A stretch of 64,000 nucleotides of DNA from Oxytricha trifallax (taxonomy: Eukaryota > Ciliophora > Spirotrichea > Sporadotrichida > Oxytrichidae). Of the stretch, positions 24,091 through 34,877 are shown in pieces. The stretch lies in assembly GCA_000711775.1 (NCBI GenBank), contig ARYC01000200.1, positions 1-64,000 of the forward strand, read 5' to 3'. A model generated the notes under the pieces. That model had not been told where the DNA came from and made no database searches. It saw only the letters and a program-made list of their open reading frames with translations. The position numbers and the translations under genes are program-made. How positions within the stretch are numbered: the stretch's first letter is position 1; each line of letters begins with the position of its first letter.

Positions 24091-24402
24091 TTGAAAAGTC
24101 TAAGTGTTACCCAGCCAGTAACTCCAAGGAAAAAGTTTAATTTATTATTACTTAGTTCATTATTCCTGCACTTAATATTGAGAATTAAGTATCGCCGTCA
24201 TAGAGTTACATAAGTCCCAGAATTTTTAAATAGATATAACTTAGCGAAAGCATAAATTACAAAAAATAAAGATAATCTGGAGCTACATAGTCTTTGATTA
24301 AAAACCTGTGAATATTATTTGTTTTCAATTCTTGATACTAAAAAATCTAACTTCATTCAAAATTTTACAGATGAAACATTTAGAATTTAATTAACTTTTA
24401 AT
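24091..24402. other. Intergenic / IES DNA
   Basis: About 300 bp between the plus-strand hypothetical piece and the stop of the U2AF gene. No gene identified. Confidence 0.4.
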
Positions 24403-26464
24403 TCAGTCATATAATGCTTTATTGAATTTCTCGACTGAGTAATAAACTGGATCTACTGCTCTTCCATTAAGTCTTCTCTTGTATATACCCTAAATAATTA
24501 GTTAATTGTTTATAAAACTTACATGTTTAGCTTTTTCTGAATCTTCTTCTGTCTAGAATCTGACATAAACTTTTCCAACGCCAGGAACTGAATATGGGTC
24601 ACCGAAGATGGGCGGTCTAGGGCAGTGTACTTTCACAACTTTTCCATATCTACTCATTTCTTCTTCAACTGCTATTTCTAAATCTTTGTAATCATCTCTT
24701 TCAGTCATTTCTTCTAATATTATGCAATTCTTCAACATCAAACATTTTAAAACTCATTTCTATAACTATATTCAAGAGTATATAATTATATAATAATTTA
24801 TATTATAAAAAAATAAGCATGAACTAAATGAAAGACTTATTTGTAATTAAAAAGGGTTTTAATTCAGTTGGTTTATCTTCAATGAGGTTCTTAAAAACTT
24901 CTCCCTCAATTTAGGTGGTTGGAGCACTGATTGTTGTCAATCTTTTGACAAATAATACCTTCTCATCAATTTTGAATCCCATCAAACCAGTATAACCTTT
25001 TTTAGCCTCGAGTTCATCTTCAAATTCAACATTAACTTAACCTTTGAACTCGCCAGTGGTGATATCTTTAAGCAAGTCTACATTTTTGACTTTTCCAAAC
25101 ACTTCACAGATTTTGTGTATACTCTCCTTAGAGTGATTTACTGGGAAATTACTCACCATGACTTTTGTGTTCAAAGCCTGAATTATTTAGTTGCCTTAAT
25201 CACCAAGTTAAAGATTTTTGAGACCTTAATTCGTTTTCTTTTTGTTGTTAGAGATAACATTTTAGCCGCTCATTAAGTTTGGATTTCCTGCTAGCAATTA
25301 AGATGGATTTGGAATGGGACCTGTTGCATTCTTTGGTCTACCAACTTTCAAATTCTAAAATACAAATTGAATAAAATCTTAATATTACATTTCCATGAAT
25401 CGACACTTGTTAAAGTGCAAAACCTTGAGTTGCTTCTTCAGCAGTTCTAAAATCTACAAATGCATAATGACCGTCTCCACTTATCCAAGCTCCTACAATG
25501 GGATCTCCTTCTTAGAATATCTATAATATTTGTTAAAATATGTTGATTTTTCTTACACCAGCATCTTTACCAAGCTCCTTGAGCGCAGTGTTTAATAATT
25601 CCATAATTTAAGGTACAGCAAGTCCTGGTGGAATATTTCCAACATATAATTATCTTTCAGCTTTATTGTGATTTGTCAACCCTTAGCTGGGATTCAAATC
25701 CCAGATATATTTATTGAATCTATTTACAATAAAGATTTTGTATTTGGCTCTTCATCTCGCAAGTAAGCGAGAGTGGAGGCTCAGGGCCCCCTTAGGGTCT
25801 GGATCAAATAGTGTAGTAGAATGGGTGTCCGGCTGGACCGGCTTGGCACCCCCAGACTCCTGAGTCTAGTCGCTAGGCGACTTCTCCCTCTTAGTCACTA
25901 GGCTTACTGCTTCGGGATGCACCATGGGGAGTGCACCCAAAGACTCACGGCTAGCGTGCAGCGTCACCACTACAATAAAGATCATCTAAATCTTATATAG
26001 AAAATTTCTAAAGGTTAGTCATTGAGAATTTCTCTATATTCAAAAAATTGCTTTAATTATTTATGATCAAAATATTTTTTTATTCTTTATATTTACAATT
26101 TTTTATATTATATAAATTTTTCAGATTATTTCTCTAAGTAATTCTTGAATAATTTAAAAATAAAACTCAATTAAAATTTGGGCATTGATTATACTGTTTG
26201 TAATATTCCAAAATTTCAGATGTTGACATTTTGTTCTTTTGCTCTTCAGGAGGTCTATCTGAAAAATTAGAGAAGCCACCTCCTCCACTACTATATTAAG
26301 GTAAATAAGAATAAAACTTACGTCTTTTGTCTCTTAGGTCTTCTAGTATAATCAGAGTCACTTGAGCTTGAAGACTTTCTTTTCTTCCCACTATAAAATA
26401 TCAACACATTTTTATGTTCATACCTTCTAGATCTATCGCGGTTCCCTCTTTTGTCAGAATCCAT
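24403..26464 (-). CDS. U2AF2: U2 snRNP auxiliary factor large subunit (U2AF65)
   Basis: U2AF65 binds the polypyrimidine tract and recruits U2 snRNP during 3' splice-site choice. From the start at 26464 the protein opens with a short basic/Ser tract (DRSR, KKRKSSSSSDSD). After interrupting DNA comes NKYIWDLNPSQ, then RRM1 (QLYVGNIPPGL ... YAFVDFRTAEEA), RRM2 (VMVSNFPVNHSKESI ... GQVNVEFEDE) and a C-terminal UHM-type RRM (VFKNL region, YGKVVKVHCPRP, VPGVGKVYVRF, GRAVDPVYYSVEKF) ending at TGA. Several 30-36-nt GT-AG introns are visible, for example after GKDAG and after SEKAKH. A SINE-like GC-rich insert sits between the N-terminal and RRM1 parts. The exact joins across 25.74-26.17 kb were not resolved. 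Confidence 0.88.
25725..25982. mobile_element. GC-rich SINE-like insertion with 12-bp target duplication
   Basis: A 234-bp GC-rich block (25737-25970) lies in AT-rich DNA inside the U2AF gene. It is flanked by the direct repeat TACAATAAAGAT (25725-25736 and 25971-25982). It is full of short hairpins: CTCGC/GCGAG, GTCGC/GCGAC, AGACTC/GAGTCT and GGGTG/CACCC. Long target duplications plus a structured, non-coding body fit a SINE or a short retroposed RNA. No tRNA or 5S/7SL internal promoter could be identified with confidence. Confidence 0.65.
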
Positions 26465-26585
26465 TTTAATTAATTAACTACAATAATAATTCCTGAATAT
26501 TTATTATACTATTCAATTTACTAGAGAATATCATCTAATATTAAATTAGGATATTAATGAAATAATCTTGCTTATATATTATAAT

Positions 26586-29037
26586 TCAATCATGAAAAAA
26601 TATTCCAGTTCATAAGTAGATTCTCTGAATGAGCTAAGATAATTCTCTTTTCTGCATCCTTAAGCATACAAATAACATTCTCGTTTCTTGACTCAAACCC
26701 AATATTCATGATTTCTATTTTTGCATTATAGAAATCATCAAAACTAATATAGTAGGTATCTTCTTTGTCACTGATAAGTATGGTTTTGTTGAAATCGTCA
26801 ATTTTGATTCTCTTAGGATTTAATTCAATCCCCTTTTGGTTGAAAAGGTTGAATGAGTACTATAATTATTCAAATTTACTGTGAAATAAAACTATATTAT
26901 AAACCTTCTTGAGGTATTGCACTTTAATAAACTTGCTATTAAAGTTTTTGTCATCTTCATCCTAATAGATGATTTTGAAGATGTAGAGATTGAGGTCTTC
27001 CTTATCAACAATGAGAATATATCTCTTTGAAATTACTTGAATGTCTTCCACCTAAATTGTATAAACCTGTGCTTTAAATTCAATGAACCTATGAAGTTCT
27101 CTAAACTTAACTTCATATTAACTGGATTAATCATCATATCTTGAGTAGAAGTAAAAGTAGTTCCTCTCAGTTTAAGCAATTAGAATTTTACCAGAGTATG
27201 AAAGTTTTATAATATCGTTATTGAGTAGTTTCGCATCTTTAGCACTCTTTTCTAAAACAATTAACGGTGGGAAGTTTCCTGCACTTTATTTTAATGTAAA
27301 TTTAATATTATTAACATTAATTCAAAAATATTATATTTTTATGACTCATTTAATATTTGGAGAATATTGAGGTATGATAGAAAGAGTAGTGCCAGGAGTT
27401 TACAGAACAACTAATAGAATTGAGAACACTTGGAATAATCTAAAATACTTAAGAAATATATATAGTGGATCAATTCTATCATATCATGCCAAAGAGTTCT
27501 TAGTTGAACCTAGTTTTAAGATGAAACGTAATAGTGCTTAGATGGGTCTTTTTATCCATGCTTATAGATATTTTCTCATTCATTAATAAATTAAGTATAA
27601 TTATAACAATTAAATTATTCTGCAAGTTGATTAATATTTGTTATAAAGATTAATTTAATTAAAAATAATTTTTTTTTAAAAAGTTCAGGAATATTTTTAT
27701 TATAAAACAGTGGAGGAAACTTCCCCCAATTTTTTTTGAATTTATCTCTGATTCAGTTTTCCAATTGTATATATGAATCTCTTGCATTTTTGTGTCTGTA
27801 ACAAAGGCAAACTCCTGTTTTTAATGAAATGTTTAAGCAAATGCTATCCACTACGGCTCAATCGAGATTCCTCTTGCTCTTATCATGAAGTTATACTTGT
27901 AGTTTTCACACTTAAATATTTCAATCAAATTTGGAGAAATCAAAACCACTTCATGATTAATATTCGGCTCTCCGTTATTTTTATTGGAATTAAGGTCCTC
28001 CATGAACTCACAAGCACAAATTACATTTGAGGATTCATAAGTGGTAAAAGTCTTAAAGTCAGGCCCAAGAAAAGTAACATCCTCTCCTGTTATCAATACT
28101 GTCCAGCCATGGAAGAATGATTAAACCTTTCTAACTTCAGATAAACTCGGAAATTCAAATACCTGCAGATTTGGAATATACTCAGCAGGATTTAAAGCTA
28201 AGCATTTCTTCCATGGTTCTGCTGGAAAGCATCTTTTAATCTTTTAGAACGAGACTTTGTCATAAATTGTTTAGACAAATTCCTGGTTGTCATTTGCACA
28301 ATCTTACTTGTCTGAAATCTCAAGTCTTTACAAGTGAGAAGATAAATCATGTTTATCTTGATTGAGCTTTTAGCTGTAATCTTACAAAAATTATTCATGC
28401 TGCTTTCTAAGTTTCTTTCTATCTGCTTCAATTTTTTCGTTGAAGATTTAGGTAAATATTATAATAAAAGTATGAGTCTTAAATCCTGTTTCTTGACTTC
28501 GAGATTTAGATTTTGACTATCTAACTCTCTTTCTCGTGTTTAGTTTGTTTCTTGATGAGATATTTCTCTTTGGCTTTGATATTGACTTTGATTTTCTAGA
28601 TCTGTAGAACTTCTATTCATATTCCTTGTAAGATATTCTTCTCTTTTAAGATCTTCTTGAGTTTATAGATACAGGGTTTGGAGATTTCTTGATTATTGCT
28701 AAATAATACACAAATTAATACATGTAAGCCTTTTAGTAATTTTATAATCATATTTCTTATTTTATATGAAAAAATAATAAAATAATTTTTCAATATTTAT
28801 ATTTACTATATTGTAATACCAATTGATCTTCTTGAGGTCTCTGAGTTAAATTATAACTGGTTGGACAAGCTTGGGATCGTAATCTGTGAATCTGGATACT
28901 TTCCCATTTGGTAAGGTAGGCTTAACGTTAGTTGTAATTTCTTTTCTGTTTTAAGAATTATCCCTTGAAACTGAAAATGATTCACAGCTTTTACTGTCTC
29001 TGTTGTTCAATCTTGAAATCTGTTTGTACTTTCTCAT
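26586..29037 (-). CDS. Hypothetical coiled-coil protein interrupted by a transposon-like IES
   Basis: The start at 29037 gives MRKYKQISRLNNRDSKSCES. After AT-rich interruptions comes MNRSSTDLENQSQYQSQREI and a coiled coil (NEKIEADRKKLRKQHEQFLQ, about 28430-28370). A globular region follows (CFPAEPWKKCLALNPAEYIP; LITGEDVTFLGPDFKTFTTY; a strand-rich C-terminal half with ILIAQTERNYFYFYSRYDD and TILISDKEDTYYISFDDF) and ends at TGA 26586. The alternation of short strands could be a beta-propeller, but no WD signature is seen. Coding is split at 27259-27731 by an inverted-repeat element. Joining at the shared AATT restores the frame: SEINSKKI-VLEKSAKDAK. Family unknown. Confidence 0.6.
27259..27731. 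mobile_element. Inverted-repeat element 2 acting as an IES (AATT pointer)
   Basis: The left end GGTGGGAAGTTTCCTGCAC (from 27266) and right end GTGGAGGAAACTTCCCCC (to 27727) are inverted repeats. AATT occurs on both sides (27259-27262, 27728-27731). Removing one AATT plus the element joins the host gene's codons in frame. Its left 100 bp match the right end of element 1 in inverted orientation, including TATGACTCATTTAATATT. It contains a transposase-like remnant (next entry). Confidence 0.75.
27374..27739 (+). pseudogene. Transposase C-terminal remnant, Merlin/IS1595-like
   Basis: In the ciliate code, 121 codons run from ATG 27374 to TGA 27737-27739. The start MIERVVPGVYRTTNRIENTW continues NNLKYLRNIYSGS and YHAKEFLVEPSFKMKRN. 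ISXO2/IS1595 and Merlin transposases end with a T-N-x-I-E-x-x-W-x-x-L-K block followed by a tyrosine/histidine and a leucine-rich F-x-x-R-x-N stretch. The similarity is by eye. The upstream DDE part is absent, so it is a fragment. The last codons run through the element's right end into the host gene, so the true 3' limit is arbitrary. Confidence 0.45.
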
Positions 29038-29400
29038 TAAGATAAATATCTTTTGTAATTAATTTATTATATTAATCATATCTAAATTTAATTTATAGTC
29101 TTTTGCATAATCTCCAAAGGATACTTTATCCTTCCTTCTGTGATTAAATGCTTTTATTACAAATATGTGATATTATATAAACATAATAATTATGAATAAT
29201 TTCAGAAGAGGGTTTCAGACCTTTGGAAAGACTTTGTAATGAATCTATTGTTTGAGTTAATGTAATCTATAGCAAGGGTTATTAGAACTTTAACCAGAAG
29301 ACTAATTTCACAAGATAACAGGCTTCATTCTCATTCAGCACTACTTTCATGAATGCTTAAATGTAATAAAATCAACAATGATAAACTTATAAATAGGAGG

Positions 29401-29900
29401 ATGATCTAGCTTTAAATGTCAAGATAAACTGCAATTTCAACCTTAGCTATCAGTGCAAGAACCAATTGCCTCCTCACTAATGATGAAGCTGAGTGTGGTG
29501 CAGTTACCACTGATGAGCTCGGTAAGTTTATTTATTAATTTAATTGTGTTATAGATGCTGAAGATGATGATGGGTAAGTTGATAATTCTAAGTTTAATAA
29601 TATTTTTTTCGCCACAAACGAGGTCTTGTGGCAGTGATCCTAGTTATAATTCAATTATTAATTTCTCTTCCATCCTTAAAAGAACGACGGTCATAGATCT
29701 CCTCTTAATATCTAGAAATATAGTTGCTGACTCCTTGCGAAGACCTCTATAAATACTCCCTAATATTCTAATCACTTATAGATCAAGTGTATTGGCAAGA
29801 ATCAATTGATTCCGCTACAGAGAAGGAGATTTAAGGACTGGTAAGTCAGCAACTCTGAGAGGCAGCTGATGCAGCAATGAATCACACGCAGATCAAGTGA
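29401..29900 (+). CDS. Small hypothetical multi-exon gene
   Basis: The ORF reads MIQLQMSRQTAISTLAISAR, TNCLLTNDEAECGAVTTDEL, then a GT-AG intron of about 33 nt (gtaagttta...gtgttatag) and DAEDDDG. A later part reads DQVYWQESIDSATEKEIQGL and, after a second short intron, AADAAMNHTQIK with TGA. The segment between (about 29575-29780) is AT-richer and could be an intron or IES; I could not join it exactly. Product unknown. It diverges from the coiled-coil gene and converges on bL36. Confidence 0.4.
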
Positions 29901-30041
29901 AGAAGAAGGGAACAAGGAAAGCAAAGACAACAAAATTAATAAAATGAAAATGCTTCTGTTAATTGATATTTAATTTCTAACTGTTTTAACTTAATCACTC
30001 ATTCTCTCATAAGTGTCTTTGATCTTTATTTAGTCTTTTTA

Positions 30042-30366
30042 TCATTTAAGGAATCCATTCAAAAAGGCACTCATTGAGTTTAATTTGACAATTGATTTTC
30101 CTAGAATGTTTTAAGGAGTACTTTATTAATTGATAGCCTCAAATTAATCAACTTTTGATTGTAGCTCAGTGTCAATGTTGTGAGTGCACATTTCGCTGCA
30201 TTAGTGGCCTGTATAGGTTCCGAATCCTTGTCTTCTCTTGTGTCTTGGATTAACATTACATCTAAAACATTATTGCTTTAAAAAATTACCTAAGATAAAG
30301 AGTTTTGCCTCTTCTCACGAAGTAGCAGTCTCTGCAAATTAATTTCACAGAAGTTTGGACTTTCAT
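30042..30366 (-). CDS. MRPL36: Mitochondrial large-subunit ribosomal protein bL36 with C-terminal extension
   Basis: The start MKVQTSVKLICRDCYFVRRG, the end of the first exon KTLYLR and, after a 28-nt GT-AG intron (30262-30289), CNVNPRHKRRQGFGTYTGH match the short zinc-binding bL36 family. The C-x2-C ... C-x5-H ligands are C11, C14, C27 and H33. Removing the intron leaves exactly 99 codons to TGA, which supports the splice. Typical bL36 ends soon after RQG. Here, in the TGA-only code, the frame continues another ~55 residues. The eukaryotic nuclear gene should serve mitochondrial ribosomes. A complete TBE begins only 20 bp upstream of its ATG. Confidence 0.85.
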
Positions 30367-30524
30367 TATGACTAAATTACACATTCAAAACCCCAAAACC
30401 CCTTAGTGAGGTTTATAAGTGCTTTGATTTGTAGGGTATAGTTGGGGTCTTATTGGGGTTAGTAGAGAAAACGCAAGTTTTATGTGAATTTAATGAATAT
30501 TTAATGAGTATTAATGTGCTTAAT

Positions 30525-31970
30525 TCAAACAAATTTTATCTGCTTATCTTTGTGGTATCTCTTGAACTTAGCTCTCTTTAATGTTTCAAGTATATCTTCT
30601 AATGATGATCTTGGATATGCTGGAGCTCTTACTATGATCATCTCAACCATTTTCTTAATCTAAGTGCATACATCTTCTTGCTTTATATGTTTAACAGCCA
30701 TGCTTATTGATTACTTTTCTTGCTTTGTTCCGAAGTACGACATACTTTCCATATCGCACTCTAAAATAATTGCTGCTACCGCCCAGACATCCCACTAAAC
30801 AGAGCCATTAGTCCACTTCTCTCTTATTGGGAAGTACCCAGGTGTGCCTAGCACTTTAGCTAAAGTCACTATTTCTTACCTTATTGCTCTATTGAAATCA
30901 ATGACTACTATTTCGAAAGGACAGAGATTTAGCATTACATTTTCTGGCTTCAAATCTCTATGAACATACCCTAGATCATGCAGCTCTTTCACACCCTTGG
31001 TCATTTCCGTGAGTATCTCATTCAAGTCATCTGGGTATCTATTATGGTAGAGATAATCTCTTAGAGTCATTTCAAATTTCTTAAGTCGTAGTGCAATAAA
31101 ACCATGTCCAAGAATAACTCCATCGAGTTTAAGCAAGTTCTTGCATTACCTTTTATGAGCCTCTCTTAGTATTATGTATTCATTGGCAAACTCATTTTGA
31201 TACTGCTCGTTCCTAATAAGATATTTGAAAGGATATACTTTATAAGCATACTCATCAACTACTATGAGTTTTGCCTTGTTAGGCACATCAATATGTAAAT
31301 AGTTGTCAATGCAAAAACTGAGATCTACTGCATTTAATGCAGGTATATACATAGCTCTCTCTTACAAGCATGCTATATATAATTCATTAGCTGGTTGGTT
31401 CATTGACTCAAAACGTTTCTGCTTCTTAAGTCTCTCTTCCTGCTCTCTTTAAGACTCTACAGTATTGGACTTTCTCTTGGCTGGTATAAGTTTTTATGTT
31501 TCTTTATCTTGCATTAAAAACTCACTTAAATGATGTTTTTGCATGTGTCTTTTAACTTTAGCTGAGTGAGTGTAAGATCATGCAAGTCGTGCACTAATAC
31601 CTGCCATCGACCTTTTCGTGCTTAAAATATATCTTAGCTCTCCCAGAGAGCATCTCTTTGATGTGCCTCTTCAAGCTCGAATCAGTTGAGAAGAAATTTT
31701 AGCATTCATCACATTAGAATTCTTTAATCTTTTCTAGTGGGAGATGTTCTTTTAACTCCTCAACATATTCGATTAGCGTTTAAATACTTATCTCTGCTAT
31801 CTGCTTCCTGATATTTATTTCTAGAACAAACACCTCTGATTCAAACTCAAGAGCTTTAAGCTCTGGCTCCTTTTCAATGTATATGATCTCTGGCTTCTTA
31901 GTTTATCCAAAGTTTAGCTAAGATTACCACTGCCAAGAGAGACTGCTTTGCGATTTAAGTTAGCCGCCAT
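30525..31970 (-). pseudogene. TBE 57-kDa zinc-finger/protein-kinase ORF, frame-disrupted
   Basis: Reading right to left: an acidic N-terminal stretch (PEIIYIEKEPELKALEFESE); C2H2 finger 1 (CDECQNFFSTDSSLKRHIKE); a second CTTC half-finger; then, in a shifted frame, KVKRHMQKHHLSEFL. The frame slip lies at about 31570-31585 and splits finger 2. Next are IPALNAVDLSFCID and a kinase-like domain (AKLIVVDEYAYKVYPF; LGYVHRDLKPENVML; EIVVIDFNRA in place of DFG; LGTPGYFPIREKW), ending at TGA 30525. DFN replaces DFG, so activity is doubtful. The ATG at 31970 is in a different frame from finger 1, so the N-terminus is uncertain. Confidence 0.8.
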
Positions 31971-32355
31971 GTTTAAATTCAAATTTAAATTTCTATTATA
32001 AAGCTCTAATAACCTCTCTAGTTATAGTAACTTTGTATAGGAGTTGGTACTGCAACAACAATGGGTGATTCTTAGGCGTTAGACATCATATTTATACTAA
32101 GTTTATAACTATAAATTTTCTAAATTCATGCTTAATATTTTTAACTTTGGTACCAACTTAGAAAAAATTCAGGTTGGTACTGGTACCAATTAGGTTTTGA
32201 ACCATTTTGGAACTTTTCCTTAAAAACATAATTAGATTAAAACTAGGTACTAATTAAGTTTTGGTACTATTAAATTGGTACAAATTAAAATAAAACGAAA
32301 TTAGTACCAGTACTAATTAAATTTAAACAAATTTAGTACTAATTTAATGGAACTA

Positions 32356-32680
32356 AATTGATAAAAATGGAGCTCCATCACTGCAGTTTGTTACAGCTTC
32401 TGTAAACTTTCTCCACGTATCTTTGCAGGGTTGACCTCCTATAAGATGCCGATATTTAATAGTAAGATTTTAAACAATAGGATCCAGAAGTCTATAAGTT
32501 ATAATTTGAAATTCATTAATAGGAAGAGGAACAAAGATGGTCACTCAATGATCAAATGAAAAGAGTCGAGGCTCAAGAAATGATATCAAGATTCAGAAGT
32601 AAGGAAGATCTCTATCGATACCTAACTTTACATGGTAAGATAACTCGATGACTATTAAAATATTAAACAGTTGGTTTATT
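32356..32680 (+). CDS. Possible upstream exon of TBE 22-kDa gene
   Basis: A frame reading QEEEQRWSLNDQMKRVEAQE, then MISRFRSKEDLYRYLTLH, is followed by a GT-AG intron (gtaagataactcg...taaacag, about 32636-32671). It may be the first coding part of the 22-kDa TBE protein, but its start is not placed. Confidence 0.4.
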
Positions 32681-33324
32681 CCTTCCCACGATGGAAGGTA
32701 CCAAAATTTCATTCTTGAAAGCAATACTTAGTGAGGAGAAGAAAGCTTTTAAAAATAAAGAGATTAAACTAATCGAAATTCCCAACTACCCTGACATTTC
32801 AGTCACTAATCTTATGAGGATGCCATGTAAGATGAGGAAGTGGTAGTTTACCTTCCTACCAAGAAACAACTCTCTAATAAACTACCAGAGAGGAACTTCT
32901 TCTTTGGTGCTCTTGGTACAATAAAAGAGGATTATCTCAGAGAAATTATTGAAGAAGCACATAAGAAACGATATTCTATTTCTCCTGAAGACTAGAAGAA
33001 GCAAGGCATTCTAATAAGCTAAGCTTGGCTAGAGGAACTTAAGAAGCATCCTTATCTTTCAAGTAAGCTTTGACATATAACTTTGTAGGAAAATCTGGCA
33101 CTGGTATATATCTTATGAAAGAGCATGCTAAGGTTCATAGAGAGAGAAAGTCACAGAAAATTCATGAAGTGAGCAAGAGACTTTATAAAGATCTTTAAAA
33201 GCCAGATGAAATGAACATAGATGCAGGAGCTGGCACAAAGAGAAGAAATATGGGCCCAAGCAAGCCATAAGAAAAGGAGAAGAAAGAGAAGCCAAACCCA
33301 TTTATGGGCCAGTCTAATATGTGA
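32681..33324 (+). CDS. TBE 22-kDa protein
   Basis: It includes MEGTKISFLKAILSEEKKAF, then KLIEIPNYPDISVTNLM, and in another frame DAMQDEEVVVYLPTKKQL and ERNFFFGALGTIKEDYLREI. A 26-nt intron (gtaagctttgacatataactttgtag) interrupts before GKSGTGIYLMKEHAKVHRER. It ends KPNPFMGQSNM-TGA at 33324, seven bases from the convergent transposase stop. The frame change near 32815 is a frameshift or an unrecognised intron. The function of this TBE protein is not known to me. The degenerate TBE at 18.6 kb has the same gene. Confidence 0.7.
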
Positions 33325-33330
33325 ATATAT

Positions 33331-34395
33331 TCATTCGTTTAAATCTAAAACTTATTTATAAACATTCATTCTTCCCTTTCTCGCACAAATTGTTGTCTTA
33401 TCTACGCTCACTCTCTTACAGCTGCTTTGAATCAAGTCTACTGTATCGATGGGCAAGTCATGCATAAGATGATACAGCAGAAGCTTCTTGTAGTGAGTCT
33501 TTATTTAACTCCAGTAGAATTCTATTCCATTAAATTAAGGGCTGTAAGGAACGTTGTATACAGGAGTTATGTTTAACTCTTCATAAGCTTTCTTAGACTC
33601 CTTAGTCTTATGAACTGATAGGTTATCAACAAACAGGATGATCTCTTGGTTGCTATACTTCTCTCTGAGCTTATGTAGGAACTCTATATACTACTCTCGC
33701 TTAATAGAGCGAGGGTGAATCACATAACTCTCTAAGCCTGAATCTTCACTTATACCAGCTAAAATTGCATGAGTGACTACCTTTACTTTTTAGTCATAAA
33801 CTTCTATGTTATCATACTTCTTGTACCTTGACTTATTAATAAAAGTGTTGAACGTAAACACAGCTTCATCTGCATGTATGAACTTGATGTTATTATCAAT
33901 AGCTCTCTGCATTTAATCATATATATAGTTTAAATTATTGCTATAAAATGGCACTGTAAAATCAATCACTCTCTTAACTCTGTTGACAGTCTTGAAAGTA
34001 ATACCATTTCGTCTATAAATATTGGCTATAGTCTAAGGAGAGATACGCATGTCTGGAAACTTGCGATGAAACATGACAGCTCGTTAGTCAAGAGGAAAGT
34101 GAGCCCAATACTTTAATGTCTTAGAGTCACAGAGATAGTCAATATGGACCTGTGAGAACTTTTATTTTCTTGCAGGATGTTTTCAAGAGCCTGAGTTATA
34201 ATGTTAAACAGCTAACAAGCAATGATACCTAACAGTTGAGGCACTCTTGTGTAGGAGTCTTGCTATGGCTGTATAATTCAACACTGGTTTGACTTAGTCT
34301 ATATTAATACTTGTACCATACCTAAGCTTAAGCAGTAAATCTAAATATTACTCATCATAAATAGACCCTAAATTTCGCTAATTTCTATTTCTCAT
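33331..34395 (-). pseudogene. TBE 42-kDa DDE transposase with one in-frame TGA
   Basis: Tc1/mariner-superfamily transposase that cuts TBEs at their ends. From ATG 34395 to TGA 33331 there are 355 codons, including the terminal stop. Catalytic triad: IHADEAVFTFNTF, ILFVDNLSVHKT and NGIEFYW (D, D, E). The single defect is an internal TGA at 34183-34185 in the context NSGS-stop-KHPARKQKF. The neighbouring residues match other copies, so this looks like a point nonsense change. If UGA is always stop here, the copy is not functional. Read-through or a sequencing error are alternatives. Confidence 0.88.
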
Positions 34396-34500
34396 TTTGC
34401 AAATTGGCCTAATTTCTCTACTAACCCCAATAAGACCCCAACTATACCCTACAAATCAAAGCACTTATAAACCTCACTAAGGGGTTTTGGGGTTTTGATT

Positions 34501-34877
34501 ATTACGGAAAATTAGTTAGTTAAACTTAAGAAAGATAACTTTATTCAACTATGAATTCTGATTTTAAGCAATGTGCTTATCTCAAGATAATAATTATATG
34601 AAAATGCTTCATAAGCACAAAAGAAGCTATAAATCTTTAGAATTTTGATGGAATCAAATTAAAATACCATTTGTACTCATAAGTAATTTAACTCTCTTTT
34701 ATATTATGATCATTTTGTTAATTCTTAACCTTTTGAATATCTCTGAATAAGTAGAATATATTTATTTGATTTAATTTATTTAAATTCAATAAATTTTCTA
34801 AATAAGATTTAATTCTTCAATATTTATGATTATAATAAAGTTTTAATTAAATTTAAATTACTTATATTTTACAAATT
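34501..34877. other. AT-rich spacer
   Basis: DNA between the right TBE end and the next plus-strand gene. It is AT-rich with no recognised element. It may belong to the same germline-limited stretch that the TBE invaded. Confidence 0.4.

Larger units (their letters stand above)
30386..34497. mobile_element. Complete TBE transposon (4112 bp)
   Basis: Both ends are CAAAACCCCAAAACCCC and belong to an identical 85-bp terminal inverted repeat (30386-30470 and 34413-34497). The element is flanked by the 3-bp duplication ATT (30383-30385 and 34498-34500), which fits TBE target preference for ANT. Length and gene set match TBE: a kinase/zinc-finger gene (minus), a 22-kDa gene (plus) and a 42-kDa DDE transposase (minus). 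TBEs are germline-limited, and their transposases are known to take part in genome rearrangement in Oxytricha. This copy has damage in at least two genes. Confidence 0.95.

Noticed and set aside
25737..25970. tRNA or 5S rRNA gene
   Set aside because: Many small hairpins but no cloverleaf, no convincing A/B boxes and no recognisable rRNA segment.
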